The notes: generated by a model not told the origin, from the letters alone. 64,000 nt of DNA from Lepus europaeus (GCF_033115175.1 NC_084827.1:177383401-177447400); one strand, 5' to 3'. Positions 9,251 to 21,514 are shown, counted from the stretch's first letter. Numbers and translations are program-made.

Positions 9251-11643
9251 GAGCACAAATTCCCCTCCCATTTGGACTGGAATCTGGAATAACCCGCCCA
9301 CACCCTGGCAACCAGGTCTTTGTCAATGAAAAATCACAATTGCAGCTTTGCAATTTGGATGCGTTCGTGTCTCGTTTTGTAATTGAGGTGTGTTTATATC
9401 ATTCACAGGATGCACTCGTGGTGGAAATGCTTAAAGCACCTTATATAACTGATGTTCAAGTAAACATTTCTTGAATAATTCAAGAGAAAGAGTAGCAAAA
9501 ACAGAAGACTGGGGAAGCCTTGGAGAGACACAGAGAGCTGTAGGGAGACCAGAGAGAGGACCTTGGCAAGGGAGTAGACTTGAGCCACAGGGGGACAGAC
9601 CTGTTGTCTCAGCTGGTGGCCTTGTCCCCTGTGTGTGTGTGGGGGGAGGTGTCACTGGCCTCTGATAGAAATAGGCCTGGCAGCCATGGGAGATTACGGA
9701 CCCCAGCCCACCCAGCCATCCCTCACGGGCTGGGATCACAGGATGGTTGCATCCCCCCCCGGCTCACCCACACGCCCATCGCCTGCACTGGGACCTGTCA
9801 CAGGACAAGGGCACCAGGAGGAGGAAGCAGGACTGTGCAGGCCAAGCCATTTCTTTGCAGTGGGGAGGAGGGACTGACTGTATTGAGCCTTGGATGGAGG
9901 TGCGAGCCGGGGGCACCAGGCTGCGGTTTGAACACGACTTGCCCCCTCTGAGGCTCAGCTGATCCGGGGCTGCTGTGGTGGCCATGTTGGGAGTGGAGCA
10001 ATCAGGAGGAAACGGTGCCTCTCTCTGGGTGGGGTTCCTTGTCTCGAGTGTGGGCTGAAGCTGCATCTCCTGTTTTCTCTCCCACATGCCCAAGTGCTGT
10101 CTTCCCAGCCGCACCACGACGCAGCACGGGGCCCCCACCAGAAGCCAAGCAGATGCCGGAGTCCCGCCCATGGAGTTCCCAGCCCCCCGACAGTGAGTCG
10201 GGGTGAACTTCCCAGTCTCGGGGCTTCTGTGGCAGAGACCCAGTAGCAGCCTGGTGATCCCTCCACGCTTTCCACCCATCCGAGGGCTTGGACCTGGGGT
10301 CCCAGGGCCACTGTGGAGTGTCGGGGTACAAGGGCTGGGTGTTGGGGTACACAGGCCGGATGCAAAGGCCGGGTGGGTGGGGACGCTTGGCTTCCCGGTG
10401 CAGAGCTTCCATCAGGTCTCAGGGAAGTCCCTCTGGTCCCGGCCCCTGATTCCTGACCCGTGCAAGCCGGAGTGTGCACTATGGGGGCATGAGGTCCTGT
10501 CCAGGTGGTGAACGTCACGTCACTGCTTTCAGATCAAGGCGTGCAGCGGCTGTAGGGTCCCATTTCGACTGCACGGTGGACATGACAGCTTCCCAGGAGC
10601 ACCTGGGACGAGGACGCTGGGGCATAAACTGGTCAAGGAACCCACAGCTCCAGTGTGAACGGGTGATTTTCACCCACGACAGAGGAGGTGACTATACTCA
10701 AAGCTAAAGTGTTATCGAGCCATGCAAGAGAACGAGAGAGAACGACAGGGGTTTCTGTCTTGACCAGATGAGCAGGGACCCCTGCCCTCCCTCTGGTGGG
10801 CACCCACCTGAAACGTGGCTGAAGGCCAGGCAGAGAGGACTCAAGAGAGCCAAGATCAAGTCGCCTCCCTCTGTCCCAGGGGGGCAGCAGAGGGCGGGGA
10901 TGAGGACCTTGGAGAGGCCAGAGCTCAGCACAATGTGGGGCAGAGGCTGATTTCACAATGTGAATCCCAGAGCTGTGCCAAGGGGGAGCAGCAGGGGTAG
11001 GAGTGGGGGTGGGGGGGCACGCCCCCATCACTTCTCAGCTTGCAGTTGGGTCTGATGATGGTGAGTGGGCAGGGCCTCCTGGGGTGGGAGTGGGGCTGGA
11101 TAACATAGGAAGGAATTGTGTGTTGGGGTCCCTCTGTGTGGGGGGCCTCAGAGTCACATCAGTGGGGAGCGGGTGGCAGCCCCCTAGAAGTCCTGGGCAG
11201 GTGTTTGGGGCATGGAGAGCCTTCTGGACAGGTATCCATGGGTGTGTGGTGAGTGAGCCAAGGGCAGGGCTGGGGTGGGGAGTGGGAGGAAGCCCAGGGC
11301 TCTGACACAGGGTGGATCTGGGAGGGGAGGTGTGGAGCCACCCGCCGGCAGTGACGCTGCCGTGGGAGCCAGGCCGGTCTGGGGTTGGAGCGTGCTGGGC
11401 TGGGCGTGTTGGGCTGAGGGATCGTCTGGAAGAGCAGTGCAGTCAGAAATTCCTGGCTGGAGCCGGGCTGGGGAGGCCATCCTCCTGCTCTGGCCGGAGG
11501 ATCCTGCAGGCCTCTGTGCAATGGGCCTACCACAGGCTTTCCTTTCTTGGAAGTTAAATTCTTCCTCCTCCTCCTCCACCACCACCACCACGGCCCCCCC
11601 CTCCTCCTCCTCATTTTAGTCTGCATTTAAAAATGGAGTTATT
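9251..11643. other. upstream NGEF intron or flank, no gene seen
   Basis: GC-moderate unique sequence. I see no exon with convincing splice sites and homology, and no nameable repeat except the trinucleotide tract at 11563-11613. Confidence 0.45.
11563..11613. repeat. CCT/CCA trinucleotide tract
   Basis: Runs of CTC/CCT, then CCA and again CTC triplets, interrupted by CGGCCCCCCC. It is a simple repeat. Confidence 0.9.
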
Positions 11644-11960
11644 GGGGCCAGCGCTGTGGTGTAGCAGGTAAAGCCACCGCCTGCAGTGCCAGCATCCCAT
11701 ACGGGCACCGGTTTGAGTCCCGGCTGCTGCTCTTCTGATCCAGCTCTCTGCTGTGGCCTGGGAAAGCAGTGGAAGATGGCCCAGGTCCTTGGTCCCCTGC
11801 CACCTGCATGGGAGACCTGGAAGAAGCTCCTGGCTCCTGGCTCTGGCCTGGCCCAGTCCCGGCTATTTCAGGAGTGAAGCAGCAGATGGGAGACTTCTCT
11901 CTGTCTCTGTCTCCTTCTCTCTCTGTAGTTCTGCCTTTCAGATACATAAATAAATAAATA
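11644..11960 (+). mobile_element. C-repeat SINE
   Basis: A sense copy from GGGCCAGCGCTGTGGTGTAG to the tail ATACATAAATAAATAAATA. Confidence 0.92.
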
Positions 11961-11984
11961 TTGGGAAAAAGGTAGAAATGGAAT

Positions 11985-12275
11985 CAAGTAATGGTGACCA
12001 GGAGGTGGGCCTAGTGGGAGGTCACAGGGTCAGTCTCGGGAGACGATGGTTTTAAAAGCCCAGGTCAGGCCAAGCCACTTTCTCTGCTGCCTGGTTCGTA
12101 CATCCTCCTGCTTCCACTGGGGCTTGGCTGCCCAGCGCCCTCATCAGACAGCAGCCCAATAGGGCCCCTGGATCTTGGACTTGAACCTCCAAAACTATGG
12201 TCTTAAATAGGACTTTTCTCTTAGATTTCTCAGCTATTTCATTGAGTGATGGAAAGCTGACTGATAGAACCATCT
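11985..12275 (+). mobile_element. MaLR (MLT1-like) LTR
   Basis: The layout of an MLT1-type LTR is recognisable: GGAGGTGGGCCTAGTGGGAGG at the 5' side, then GATCTTGGACTTGAACCTCC in the middle, and GAAAGCTGACTGATAGAACC at the 3' edge, a variant of the typical end. It is an old, diverged solo LTR. Confidence 0.6.
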
Positions 12276-12559
12276 TTAAGATCATTACACACACACACAC
12301 ACAGAAAAACGATTCTAATTACCTCAACTACTGACCATTTCAGGCAAATGTGTTGGAAGTCTGGGATGTTGTTGTAGTTGCTTTCATTCATACTATGGTG
12401 TCCAACAACTGGTGGAAAGCCCAAGGCCCCAGCCCATCTCTAACATGCTAAGGCCCATGAGTTTCTGCTCCCACCGTGAGGTTGAGTTCAGAGTGGAGGT
12501 GCACATGGAGAGCTTCGTGATTGGCAGGGTAAGAGCTCAGGGAAAGACACAGTTGCCCA

Positions 12560-13265
12560 ATTCTATCCACTCATCCATCCACCATTCCATCCACCCATCC
12601 ATCCATCTGTCCATCCATCCATCCATCCAACCGTCCATCCATCCATCCATCTGTCCATCCATCCATCCATCCATCCAACCGTCCATCCATCCATCCATCT
12701 GTCCATCCATCCATCCATCCAACCGTCCATCCATCCATCCATCCAACCGTCCATCCATCCATCCATCTGTCCATCCATCCGTCCATCCATTCATCCATCC
12801 TTCCACCCATTCATTCATCCATCACGATTCCATCCATTCATCTATTTATCTCTCCATTCACCCAACCATCTATCCCATCCCATCCAACCATCCGTCCATC
12901 CATCCAACCGTCCATCCATCCATCCATCTGTCCATCCATCCATCCATCCATCCAACCGTCCATCCATCCATCCATCTGTCCATCCGTCCATCCATCCATC
13001 CATCTGTCCATCCATCCATCCATCCAACCATCCATCCATCCGTCCATCCATCCATCCATCCATCTGTCCATCCATCCATCCATCTGTCCATCCATCTGTC
13101 CATCCATCCGTCCATCCAACCGTCCATCCATCCATCCATCTGTCCATCCATCCATCCATCCGTCCATCCATCCATCCATCTGTCCATCCATCTGTCCATC
13201 CATCCGTCCATCCAACCGTCCATCCGTCTATCCTTCTGTCCATCCTTCCACCCATCCATCCACTC
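12560..13265. repeat. ATCC tetranucleotide array
   Basis: About 700 bases of CATC/ATCC repeats on the plus strand with two recurrent variant tetramer phrases, CTGTCCATCC and AACCGTCCATCC, spaced in multiples of four (for example 44 and 48 bases). The 292-codon open frame and its antisense counterparts encode only Ser/Ile/His/Pro or Met/Asp/Gly/Trp repeats and are artefacts of the period. Confidence 0.96.
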
Positions 13266-13424
13266 AGCAAGCACTCTGGCCACTGGCTGATCCTCTGACC
13301 CCTGTCTTTGTCCCCTACTCAGTCAGCTCGTAGCACACAGCAGCCCTCTGTCAACCTTGGTTGTTCACAATGAATGAGTGGATGGTGTCTGTCCTTAGGA
13401 CTCACAAGCACTGCGGGGGGGAGT

Positions 13425-13545
13425 GTGGAAATTGGCCCTGTTTTGTGGACAGGAAGCTGCGGCTCTGGGGTCTTGGTAACTTGCCTGGGACAGCATAGCC
13501 GCTAACGGGTGGGGAGGCCAACACGGTGTCTGTCTGACTCATTCA
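13425..13545 (-). mobile_element. MIR fragment
   Basis: The plus strand resembles a MIR in reverse: GGACAGGAAGCTGCGGCTC, then TAACTTGCCTGGGACAGCATAGC, with the usual spacing between the two blocks. Confidence 0.55.
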
Positions 13546-15227
13546 CTTGTGAATGCGGGCTGACGGCAGGCCTGGGCGACTCAGAGGCAGGAGCAGGGCT
13601 CCTAATTTGTGCCTCTGTGCTTGCTATGTGGCTCGGGCCGCCTGAGCCAAGAGTGAACGCTCAGCCTCCCGGCAATGGGCTGTGGGCCCGGGGCCTCCCC
13701 TGCGTGAGTCAGTGGCCTGAGAGATTGGGAGACGTGGGGAGGAGGACGGGGGAGGGGAGCCCGCTGTTGGGGTGGGGTTGGGAAGGCGTGTGGGCGTGGG
13801 GAGGGGGCTTCCAGATCAGCGTTTCCCAGACTTTGGTAGCTCTTGTTTTCAACAAGATCTTGTTTTCAATGCATATCCTGTCCAGGTGGGTTGGCCGATA
13901 CCCACACGGCCGGTCAGTGCCACCCGCCAGCCAGCGAGGTCCTGCAAGGGGGGAACAGTAGCCCCAGTGCTGGTGTGGGACGGAGAGGACCCTGTGTTGG
14001 CTCTGCCCGCCTCTGCCCCTGCCCTGGCTCGGCCTGGTGGGTGTCTGCCACAGGCCAGAGATGGCTGGGGCCGGGGGGCTGGGGCAGGTGCTGTCCCTCA
14101 TTGTCCCCTGTGCCTCTCCAAAGGGCAATGCAGCAGTGTGGTGGGGAGAGGGTGGAGAAGGTGGGGAAGACTCCTGAGCAGGGCAAGTGCCCATGTGGGG
14201 CCCGAGCAGCCCCTGAGGTGGGGGGGGGGGGCGTGGGGGAGGGGCCTTGGCAGGGAAAGTTTTGGTGGGAGCAGATCACAGGGGGGCTACAGCACCAGGG
14301 GCTTTCACGGAGGGGCAGCCCCCTGGGCTCTGGCTTCCACCCAGCAGGGAGCAGTGTGCGGGGACACAGGTGACACAGGTGACACTGAGACCTTGCACCA
14401 GGACACCAGAGGCGACCAGGAGGCACATTAGGGGTCCAGGCAGGGCAGAGGAGTGACAAGAGTGGCCAGAAAGAGGGCGCTGGAGCTTCGAGGCAGTGTC
14501 CCCTCCCCTCCCCCCAGTCCTTGAGGGAGAGGCCCCCAGGCCTGCGTTGTTTCCCTGACAACAGCACTCCCTGTACCTTGGCCTCTCCCCAGGTGAGAGC
14601 CACAGGCCCGCCTGGGGCTTCAAAAACAAAGCCTTGAACTGGCTCCCCTGGATGGAGGCGGCTGGTGGGACAGCAGGGGCTTAGAGGAGTTTCCGGTTTG
14701 TCAGAAAAGGCCCCACTAGACAAGTAGCCGGGGAAGCACAGAGGGGCCCCGGCAGACTCCTGCAGGGAGGCGGAGAACAAACCTGGAGAATCTAAAGGGG
14801 ACATTCAGAGGCTGGGGAGCGAGCCTCGGCAGGCCCAGAGGGCGGAAGTGAGCTGGCGGTGGGGCCTGGAGGCTCAGCTGGCTCTGCCCCGACCCCGGCT
14901 CTGCCCCCTGGACCGCGGGGCCACTTGGAGGCAGTGTCAGTTTCAGGAGGGGAGGGGGGGGACCCCAGATGTGAGAGAAGGGTGGGGTGCGGACTTTAGA
15001 AGCAGGACTAGGGCTGAATGCTGTCCGTAGAAGGGGCAGAAGGTTTGGTGGCTGAAGGGGTGGCCAGGGACTTTCAGGTAGGGTTCAGGTAGGGGCTGGA
15101 CGTGCAGGGCAGGGTGAGGCGGTGCTGGGTCAGGTGTGTGGCCCGGCCTGGCCTCTCTGATGTGTATGTGTTGGGCCCTGAGGGGAGGAACACAGAGAGC
15201 CAGCCTCAGGGCGGCAAAGCCTTCTGA
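13546..15227. other. GC-rich intergenic DNA, no gene seen
   Basis: G-rich on the plus strand with runs of G near 14220-14232. CpG density rises modestly around 14820-14930. Open frames of 160-296 codons occur on both strands but none resembles a known protein; GC-rich DNA gives such frames by chance. Confidence 0.45.
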
Positions 15228-15550
15228 TGGGGCTGGCATCCTGGCACAGCTAAGGCACCGCCTACAGTGCTAGCATCTCCTAAGAGCACTGGTTCGAGTC
15301 CCAACTGCTCCACTTCCAACCCAGCTCCCTCCTAATGGACCTGGGAAAGCAGTGGAAGATGGCCCCAGTCCTTGGGGCCCTGCACCCATGTGGGAGACCC
15401 GGGGGAGTCCCAGCCCTGGCCACTGTGGTCCTTTGTGGAGTGAGCTGTTGGATGGAAGATCTCTCCCTGTCTCTGTCTCTTCCTGTGTCTATGTAACTCT
15501 GCCTTTCAAATCGATAATCGAATAAGTTGTTTTTTTTTTGTTTGTTTTTT
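15228..15550 (+). mobile_element. C-repeat SINE, diverged
   Basis: Sense copy. The head region is GGGGCTGGCATCCTGGCAC, the middle phrase is GGACCTGGGAAAGCAGTGG, and the tail is altered to a T-rich run. Confidence 0.75.
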
Positions 15551-16540
15551 TTTAATAGAAAGCTTTCCAATGGGATTTGTTATTGGCTTGCTCTTGGCTC
15601 AAGAGAGGGAAAAGTACAGATTCATCCTGGGCTCCCTTGAGGCCATTAAACTAATGAAGCCGGAAGTTGAGATTAGAGGGAGGTGGGGCCTTTGGCAGCA
15701 AGTTCTACTTGGAAATGGTCCATCGTGACAAAGCACCAAGAAAGCGACCTTGTCAATCAACGCAAACTCGGGAGGTACAAAATAAAAGGGTTTTACGTGG
15801 GGTCTTGGGAGCTGCAGTCTGTGTGACACAGGTTCAGATACGTCTGAGCCAGTGCTACCAGGAAGGCAGGAAAAGCAGGGCCTTGGACGGGGCATTTGGT
15901 GTGGAGGAGGGGCAGGAGCCGCGCGGCCAATACAAGGGGAAGAAAAGAGTGCGCAGCGGAGTGGAAAGGCCCAGAACCTCTGGACACAACACCGTCGTCT
16001 GCTTGGTTACGTGGGTGCAGGTGCCGGAGGTCAAAGGGTGGAGGTGACTCGGGTCACGTTCCCTGACTGCGAATCATCTCCTGCAGGGAGGAGAGAACGC
16101 AGACCCAGGGAGATGAGGGAGCGTCCTCCACGATGCTGAGTTCCAGGCCTCTGCATTCTGGAGCCGCTCTCTTCCCACAGCCCAGCCCCAGGGACCTTCC
16201 ACGCGGCACTCGGCAAGCGGACAGAAAGAGCCACACGGTGTCCGTGCCTGGGAAAGGATGGGTCAGGCGCGAGCAGGTGCAACAGAACTCGCTGACGTGG
16301 ATCCCACACCTGAGACGCAGATGGAGGGACAGAGGTGGAGGCGGGCTCTGTGTCCACATATAGACACTGCGGCGGGAGGAGAGACCAGGTATCCTTGTGG
16401 ACAGAAGTGGCCAGGGACAAGCATAAGGGGCAAGAGGGGTCACAGGTGGGGTCTAGGCTGCGGAAGGCCAAGTGTAAATGAGCCGACGTGGGGGATGGAG
16501 CTGGAGAAGGCCTTGGGCAAAGAACAGTGCCGGTGATGGA
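15551..16540. other. intergenic or intronic DNA, no gene seen
   Basis: Unique-looking sequence. No coding or repeat feature that I can support. Confidence 0.4.
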
Positions 16541-16574
16541 ATTTTTTTTTTTTTAATAGGCAGAGTTAGACAGT

Positions 16575-16606
<32 letters not shown>

Positions 16607-16867
16607 TCTTCCTTCCGTTGGTTCACCCCCCAAATGGCTGCTACGGCTGGCACACTGTGCCGATCCAAAGCCAGGAGCCAAGTGCTTCCTCCTGGTCTCC
16701 CATGCGGGTGCAGGGCCCAAGCACTTGGGCCATCCTCCACTGCCTTCCCAGGCCACAGCTGGACTGGAAGAGGAGCAACTGGGACAGAATCTGCCCCAAC
16801 TGGGACTAGAACCCGGGATGCCGGCGCTGCAGGCAGAGGATTAGCCAAGTGAGCCGTGGCGCCGGCC
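16541..16867 (-). mobile_element. C-repeat SINE, TCCTCCGCC subtype
   Basis: Reverse copy with poly(T), then AGGCAGAGTTAGACAGTGAG, ending at GTGAGCCGTGGCGCCGGCC. Confidence 0.9.
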
Positions 16868-17334
16868 AGACAATGGAACTTTAAGAGCAGCTTTGAGTGC
16901 AAGACTTGGAAGCCTGCTTCTTGGACATAGTGAGTGCTTAGCCCAAGGGGCTGGATGAAGGAGCAGCTGGCAAGGAGGAAATTGGAGTGAACTTAGAGAT
17001 GGGGGGCGCGAGGAAGGCTGCCAGGCCCCCAGTGACATCCCCATCTACTGGAGGGGCAGGTGCTTGCCGGGCGCCAACAGGCAGCACGAGGCCTGTCTGG
17101 CCCACACGCGTCCCCTTCCTTCTGGTGTGTGGGGAGCTCCAGCATTTGTCCCTTATCGTCCCAAGCGCAGCGCAAACTCTGGCGTTAACAGCTGCTTGTG
17201 TAGACCCCAGCTCCCCGCACCCCGCGAAATTCTCCATAGGACCACACCACAGCCACCTTGGCCCTGGAGGCTGAAATTAAGATCCAGTTCACCCAGTGAG
17301 CATCCTAATAAGATTAAGAAGCACTGCTAATGAT
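16868..17334. other. intergenic DNA, no gene seen
   Basis: No recognisable exon, RNA gene or repeat. Confidence 0.4.
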
Positions 17335-17894
17335 CAACTTGTGCCTTAAAGTTCTTGAAAAAGAAAGACACCCAAATGGGCAGCAGGCGTAGGAAACGGT
17401 GCTGGGGTCACCAGTCATGGGGAAATGCAGACGAAAAGCACAACACGCGATCACCTCCCTCCCGTTAGGATGGCTGCCACCACAGAACAAAAGACAGTGC
17501 GTGTCGGGAGCTGGCACACCTGTGGGTGGAAATGGAAATTAGTGCAGCCATTATGGGAAATAGCACGGAGGTTCCCCCCCCGAAATTAGAAGTAGAAGTA
17601 TCCTATGACTCAGCACTTACAGGGATGCAGTCAACGGAGTAGACCTGCCCCGTGACTCAGCACTTCTGGGGGTGCATTCAAAGGAAGTGAAACCAGGGTC
17701 TTGACGCAATATCTGCACCCCCAGGTGAACTGTAGTCTGATTTACAGCAGCCGTGGCACAGAGATGAACTAAATGTCCGTCAGTGAGTGACACACATCAA
17801 TGAAATATTATTTAGCCAACAAAAGATGAAATGCTGCCATTTGCAATCAAACGGATGAGCCTGGAAGACTGGTGCCATACAGAGATAAGAAAGG

Positions 17895-18153
17895 GCACAG
17901 ATGCTTCGCCTACTGCAAAAGATGCTGGTTAGGATGCTCACATCCCAAGTTAGGGAGTACTGGGTTCAAGTCCCGGCTCTGGCTCCCGACCCCTGGGAGC
18001 TCACGCACACCCTGGGACGCAGAAGGCAATGGCTCAAGTGCTTGAATCCCTGCCACCCACACGGGAGACCTGGATGGAGTTCGTGGCTCCTGATTTTGGT
18101 CTGGCCCAGCCCTCACCATTGTGGGCATTCAGGGAGTGAATAAGTAGATGGGA

Positions 18154-18185
<32 letters not shown>

Positions 18186-18200
18186 AATAAATACATATTT
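17895..18200 (+). mobile_element. diverged C-repeat SINE
   Basis: Sense copy in the old LINE-1. It has GTTCAAGTCCCGGCTCTGGC, then CACACGGGAGACCTGGATGG, a (CT)n tract at 18159-18184 and an AATAAATA tail. Confidence 0.75.
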
Positions 18201-18237
18201 TAAGTGAGGTTCTTTTTAAAAAGTAATTTAACTTATA

Positions 18238-18335
18238 TGAGCGGGTCTTCAAAAAAATTCATGGAAAGTACATATTGTGAAAAAATGATGCACATAAAAG
18301 TAAACTTGTCTATTAATTCCGTTTTCTCATGGACT
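18238..18335. mobile_element. mariner-like MITE fragment
   Basis: It begins TGAGCGGGTCTTCAAAAAAA and continues TTCATGGAAA, the terminal pattern of an irritans-type mariner MITE. Similar ends occur at 24986-25449 and 57540-57700. Confidence 0.5.
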
Positions 18336-18805
18336 GTGGAAACGCCATCACATGTGGAATCTAAGGACGTCAAATTCGCCGAAGCAGAGGGTGGGACAGT
18401 GGTGGCCAGCGGCTGGGAGAGAGGGGGTGGGAGATGCCGGCCAAAGGGCACGGACTGCAGTTAGGACGTGAGCAAGCTCCGAGGATGGCGTGTGCGGCTC
18501 GGCCGGGGCGGGGTGGGACGTGTCCACTGATTCGATCACAGTAATCATTACATGTTGCCTGCACGCACCCCATGTATCAAATCACTACATGGCATCCCTT
18601 GAACATTCTCAGTCTCGGTTAATCAAATAGTGAAAATATTGGTTAATTAAATATTGAAAACCTTATGCACAGTTTATAAATCCCAAGGTGAAATGGGGGG
18701 ACGAGCGCCAAGCGGGGAGCAGAGAACAGTGGTGGAAGCCTCGCTGCGCGCGGAGTAGGATTTTTCCTGCTCTGGAATCGCTGCCGAGCCCACCCCTGCT
18801 GCGGC

Positions 18806-19085
18806 GTGGATCTGCCAGCAACCCCGAGGGAGTCCTGGAGGAGACGTGGCCCCTACAGCAACGCCCCCTGGAGGAGACATGGCCCCTACAGCAACTCCCC
18901 CTGGATTACAGAGAGAGAGAAAGAAGGGAGGAGCCTTGCTTCTGGGGGCGCCACCTCCCCGGGAATCCTGGAAAAGTCTGGGGGCTCTGGCTGTTGCAGG
19001 TATTCGGGGAGCGAGCGGGGATGGACGATCACTTTCTCTCTGCGTTTCAAATAGCAAGAATAAATAAATAAACCTTTCGAGGAAT
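18806..19085 (+). mobile_element. diverged C-repeat SINE with 33-bp duplication
   Basis: Only the 3' part is clear: the tail region has GGGGAGCGAGCGGGGATGG and then AATAAATAAATAAACC. A segment of about 33 bp around GGCCCCTACAGCAAC is present twice in tandem (18835-18905). Confidence 0.45.
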
Positions 19086-19139
19086 AAAATGAGTAGCAGA
19101 GAGTCTCAAAAACAGACATAGCCAGCTCTAAAACCCAAA

Positions 19140-19860
19140 AGAGGCAGGGAGGTGATGGGGCCCGGCCAGGACCCCCCAGGAGCCTCCAGGAGCCCTGCTT
19201 CCCACCTGGGAGGTGATGGGGCCTGGCCAGGACCCCCCAGGAGCCTCCAGGAGCCCTGCTTCCCACCAGGGAGGTGATGGAGCCCAGCTAGGACACCCCC
19301 AGGAGCCTCCAGGAGCCCTGGTTCCCACCAGGGAGGTGATGGAGCCCAGCTAGGACACCCCCAGGAGCCTCCAGGAGCCCTGGTTCCCACCAGGGAGGTG
19401 ATGGAGCCCAGCTAGGACACCCCCAGGAGCCCTGCTTCCCACCAGGGAGGTGATGGAGCCCAGCTAGGACACCCCCAGGAGCCCTGCTTCCCCCCAGGGA
19501 GGTGATGGGGCCCAGCCAGGACCCCCCAGGACCCCCCAGGAGCCTCCAGGAGCCCTGGTTCCCGCCAGGGAGGTGATGGAGCCCAGCTAGGACACCCCCA
19601 GGAGCCCTGCTTCCCCCCAGGGAGGTGATGGGGCCCAGCCAGGACCCCCCAGGACCCCCCAGGAGCCTCCAGGAGCCCTGGTTCCTGCCAGGGAGGTGAT
19701 GGAGCCCAGCTAGGACATCCCCAGGAGCCTCCAGGAGCCCTGGTTCCCGCCAGGGAGGTGATGGAGCCCAGCTAGGACACCCCCAGGAGCCCTGCTTCCC
19801 ACCAGGGAGGTGATGGGGCCAGGACCCCCCAGGACCCCCCAGGAGTCCATCTTCCCACCA
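19140..19860. repeat. ~62-bp minisatellite
   Basis: About twelve units, each starting GGGAGGTGATGG, followed by a CCCAGCTAGGACACCCCC-type segment and an AGGAGCC/TCC segment. Units differ by gain or loss of an 11-12 bp AGGAGCCTCC block and by a doubled GGACCCCCCA block. The antisense open frames across it are repeat artefacts. Confidence 0.95.
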
Positions 19861-20235
19861 GGGAAACGCTGCCCAGCGGAAGGGGAACGTAAAACTGCTT
19901 CAGAGATTAGATTCCCCTGGATCCAGAGACAGACTCAGAATGGATTGTTAAATGAGATGTTTTAATCGTTTAGCAAAATATCCTCAGTGTGATGTACATG
20001 AAATTGAGGCAATCTCGCCCGCGCTGGGAAGTCCTACCACAGTACAGCAACAGGAGATCAACTGACAAAGCAGACTGCCAGCGCCCAGTGAAAACCTTTG
20101 GTGATGAGACTGGCAGGCAAATGGCACGCGTGAAGGGCGCGGTGAGCTCCACAGACACGGGACAGCGAGCAGTCGGGGGCTCCAGCGAGACAGGGTCCCT
20201 GCTGTCACCATCAGCGACACTTGTTTTCTATCTCT
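19861..20235. other. intergenic DNA, no feature seen
   Basis: No exon or recognisable repeat. Confidence 0.4.
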
Positions 20236-20303
20236 TCTTCTTCTTTTTTTTTAAAGACTTACTTATTTTAAAGGCAGAGTTACAGAAAGGGAGGGAGAGA
20301 TGA

Positions 20304-20346
<43 letters not shown>

Positions 20347-20630
20347 AGAGAGAGATGATAGAGATCTTTCATCTTCCATCTGCTGGTTCACTTCCCAAAT
20401 GGCCACAACAGCCAGGGCTGGGCCAGGCCAAAGCCAGGAGCCACGAGCCAGGAGCTTCATCTGGGTCTCCCACGTGGGTGCAGGGGCCCAGGCACTTGGG
20501 CCATCCTCTGCTGCTTTCCCAGGTGCGTTAGCAGGGAGCTGGATGGGAAGGGGAGCAGCCGGGACCCCCACCAGTGCTCATATGGGGTGCCGGCGTCACA
20601 GGCTGTGACTCAACCCACTGGCCTCAGCAA
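20236..20630 (-). mobile_element. C-repeat SINE with ATCT microsatellite
   Basis: Reverse copy. Its usual CT/GA tract is replaced by (ATCT)n at about 20305-20346, roughly ten units. The head end is GCCGGCGTCACAGG. Confidence 0.88.
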
Positions 20631-20639
20631 CATATTTCT

Positions 20640-20890
20640 GGAGGTTTGGGTCTGCTTGATGAAATGCAAAACAAATAAGTTTTCAGGAAAAAAAAAGAAA
20701 CAATCATAATTTGAAAGTTACATGGATTATATGACTATAGAACCCAAAAAGACCAACTGAAACTGTTGGAATTAGAAAGAATTCACCCCAGGTCCAAAAA
20801 TAGCGTAGACTCGATGCCTGTCAACAAACGCAGACGCCAATCATGGCAGTAACAAAACCAGAAGACTCAAGGTAGTTATTATTCTTTTTT
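20640..20890. other. A/T-rich segment, possibly LINE-1
   Basis: The base composition and phrases such as AACCCAAAAAGACC suggest decayed LINE-1 ORF2, but I cannot place it firmly. Confidence 0.3.
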
Positions 20891-20907
20891 TTTTCTTACA
20901 AAAATAA

Positions 20908-21212
20908 ATAAATCTAAGGCCCAGTGCTGTGACATGGCTGGCAAAGCTGCCACCTGCAATGCTGGCATCCCATATGGGCGCTGGTTCAAATCCCAGCTGC
21001 TCCACTTCCCATCCTGGGAAGGCAGCAGCAGATGGCCCAAGTGCTTGGACCCCTGCCATCCAAGTGGGAGATCCAGATAGACCTCCTGGCTCCTGGCTTT
21101 TGGCCTGGCCCAGCTCTGGTTGTTGTGGCCACTTGGGGAGTGAACCAGCAGAGGGAAGATCTCTCTCTCTCTGTAACTCTGCTTTTCAAATAAGTAAATC
21201 TTAAAAAAATCT
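20908..21212 (+). mobile_element. C-repeat SINE
   Basis: Sense copy from AAGGCCCAGTGCTGTGACATG to TTTCAAATAAGTAAATC. Confidence 0.88.
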
Positions 21213-21505
21213 AAATTTATTTTTCACTTTATTTGGAACACACACACACAGAGAAAGACAGAAGGAGAGAGAGAGAGAGAGAGAGGGAATCTTCCATTGG
21301 TAACTCAGTCCCCAAATGCCTGTAACAGCCAGGGCTGCACCAGGCCAAACCAGGAGCCCAGAATTCAATCTGGGTTTCCCACTTGGACAGCAGAGATGCA
21401 AGCACTCCAGCCATCATTGCTGCCTCCCAGGGTGTGCGTCAGCAGGAAGCAGCAGGGTGGGAATCCAGGGCTTCTGAACTGAGATGAGGGGGGTGTCCCA
21501 GGCCC
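21213..21505 (-). mobile_element. C-repeat SINE
   Basis: Reverse, older copy directly abutting the previous SINE tail to tail. It contains an (AC)n and a (GA)n tract at 21238-21288. Confidence 0.75.
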
Positions 21506-21514
21506 CTCCTTTTA

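Larger units (their letters stand above)
17335..18680 (+). mobile_element. old LINE-1 3' end, interrupted
   Basis: Decayed LINE-1 ORF2 C-terminal and 3' sequence in sense orientation. It includes the block GTGCAGCCATTATGGGAAATAG and, after two later insertions, the 3' motif beginning CATGTGGAATCTAAGG followed by GTGGCCAGCGGCTGGG. A SINE (17895-18200) and a mariner-like MITE (18238-18335) split it. Confidence 0.75.

Noticed and set aside
12412..13290. 292-codon Ser/Ile/His/Pro frame
   Set aside because: It is a direct translation of ATCC repeats, with matching artefact frames on the other strand.
13914..14804. 296-codon minus-strand open frame
   Set aside because: GC-rich DNA produces long chance frames. 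The product is Pro/Ser/Gly-rich with no recognisable domain, and no splice sites or homology support it.
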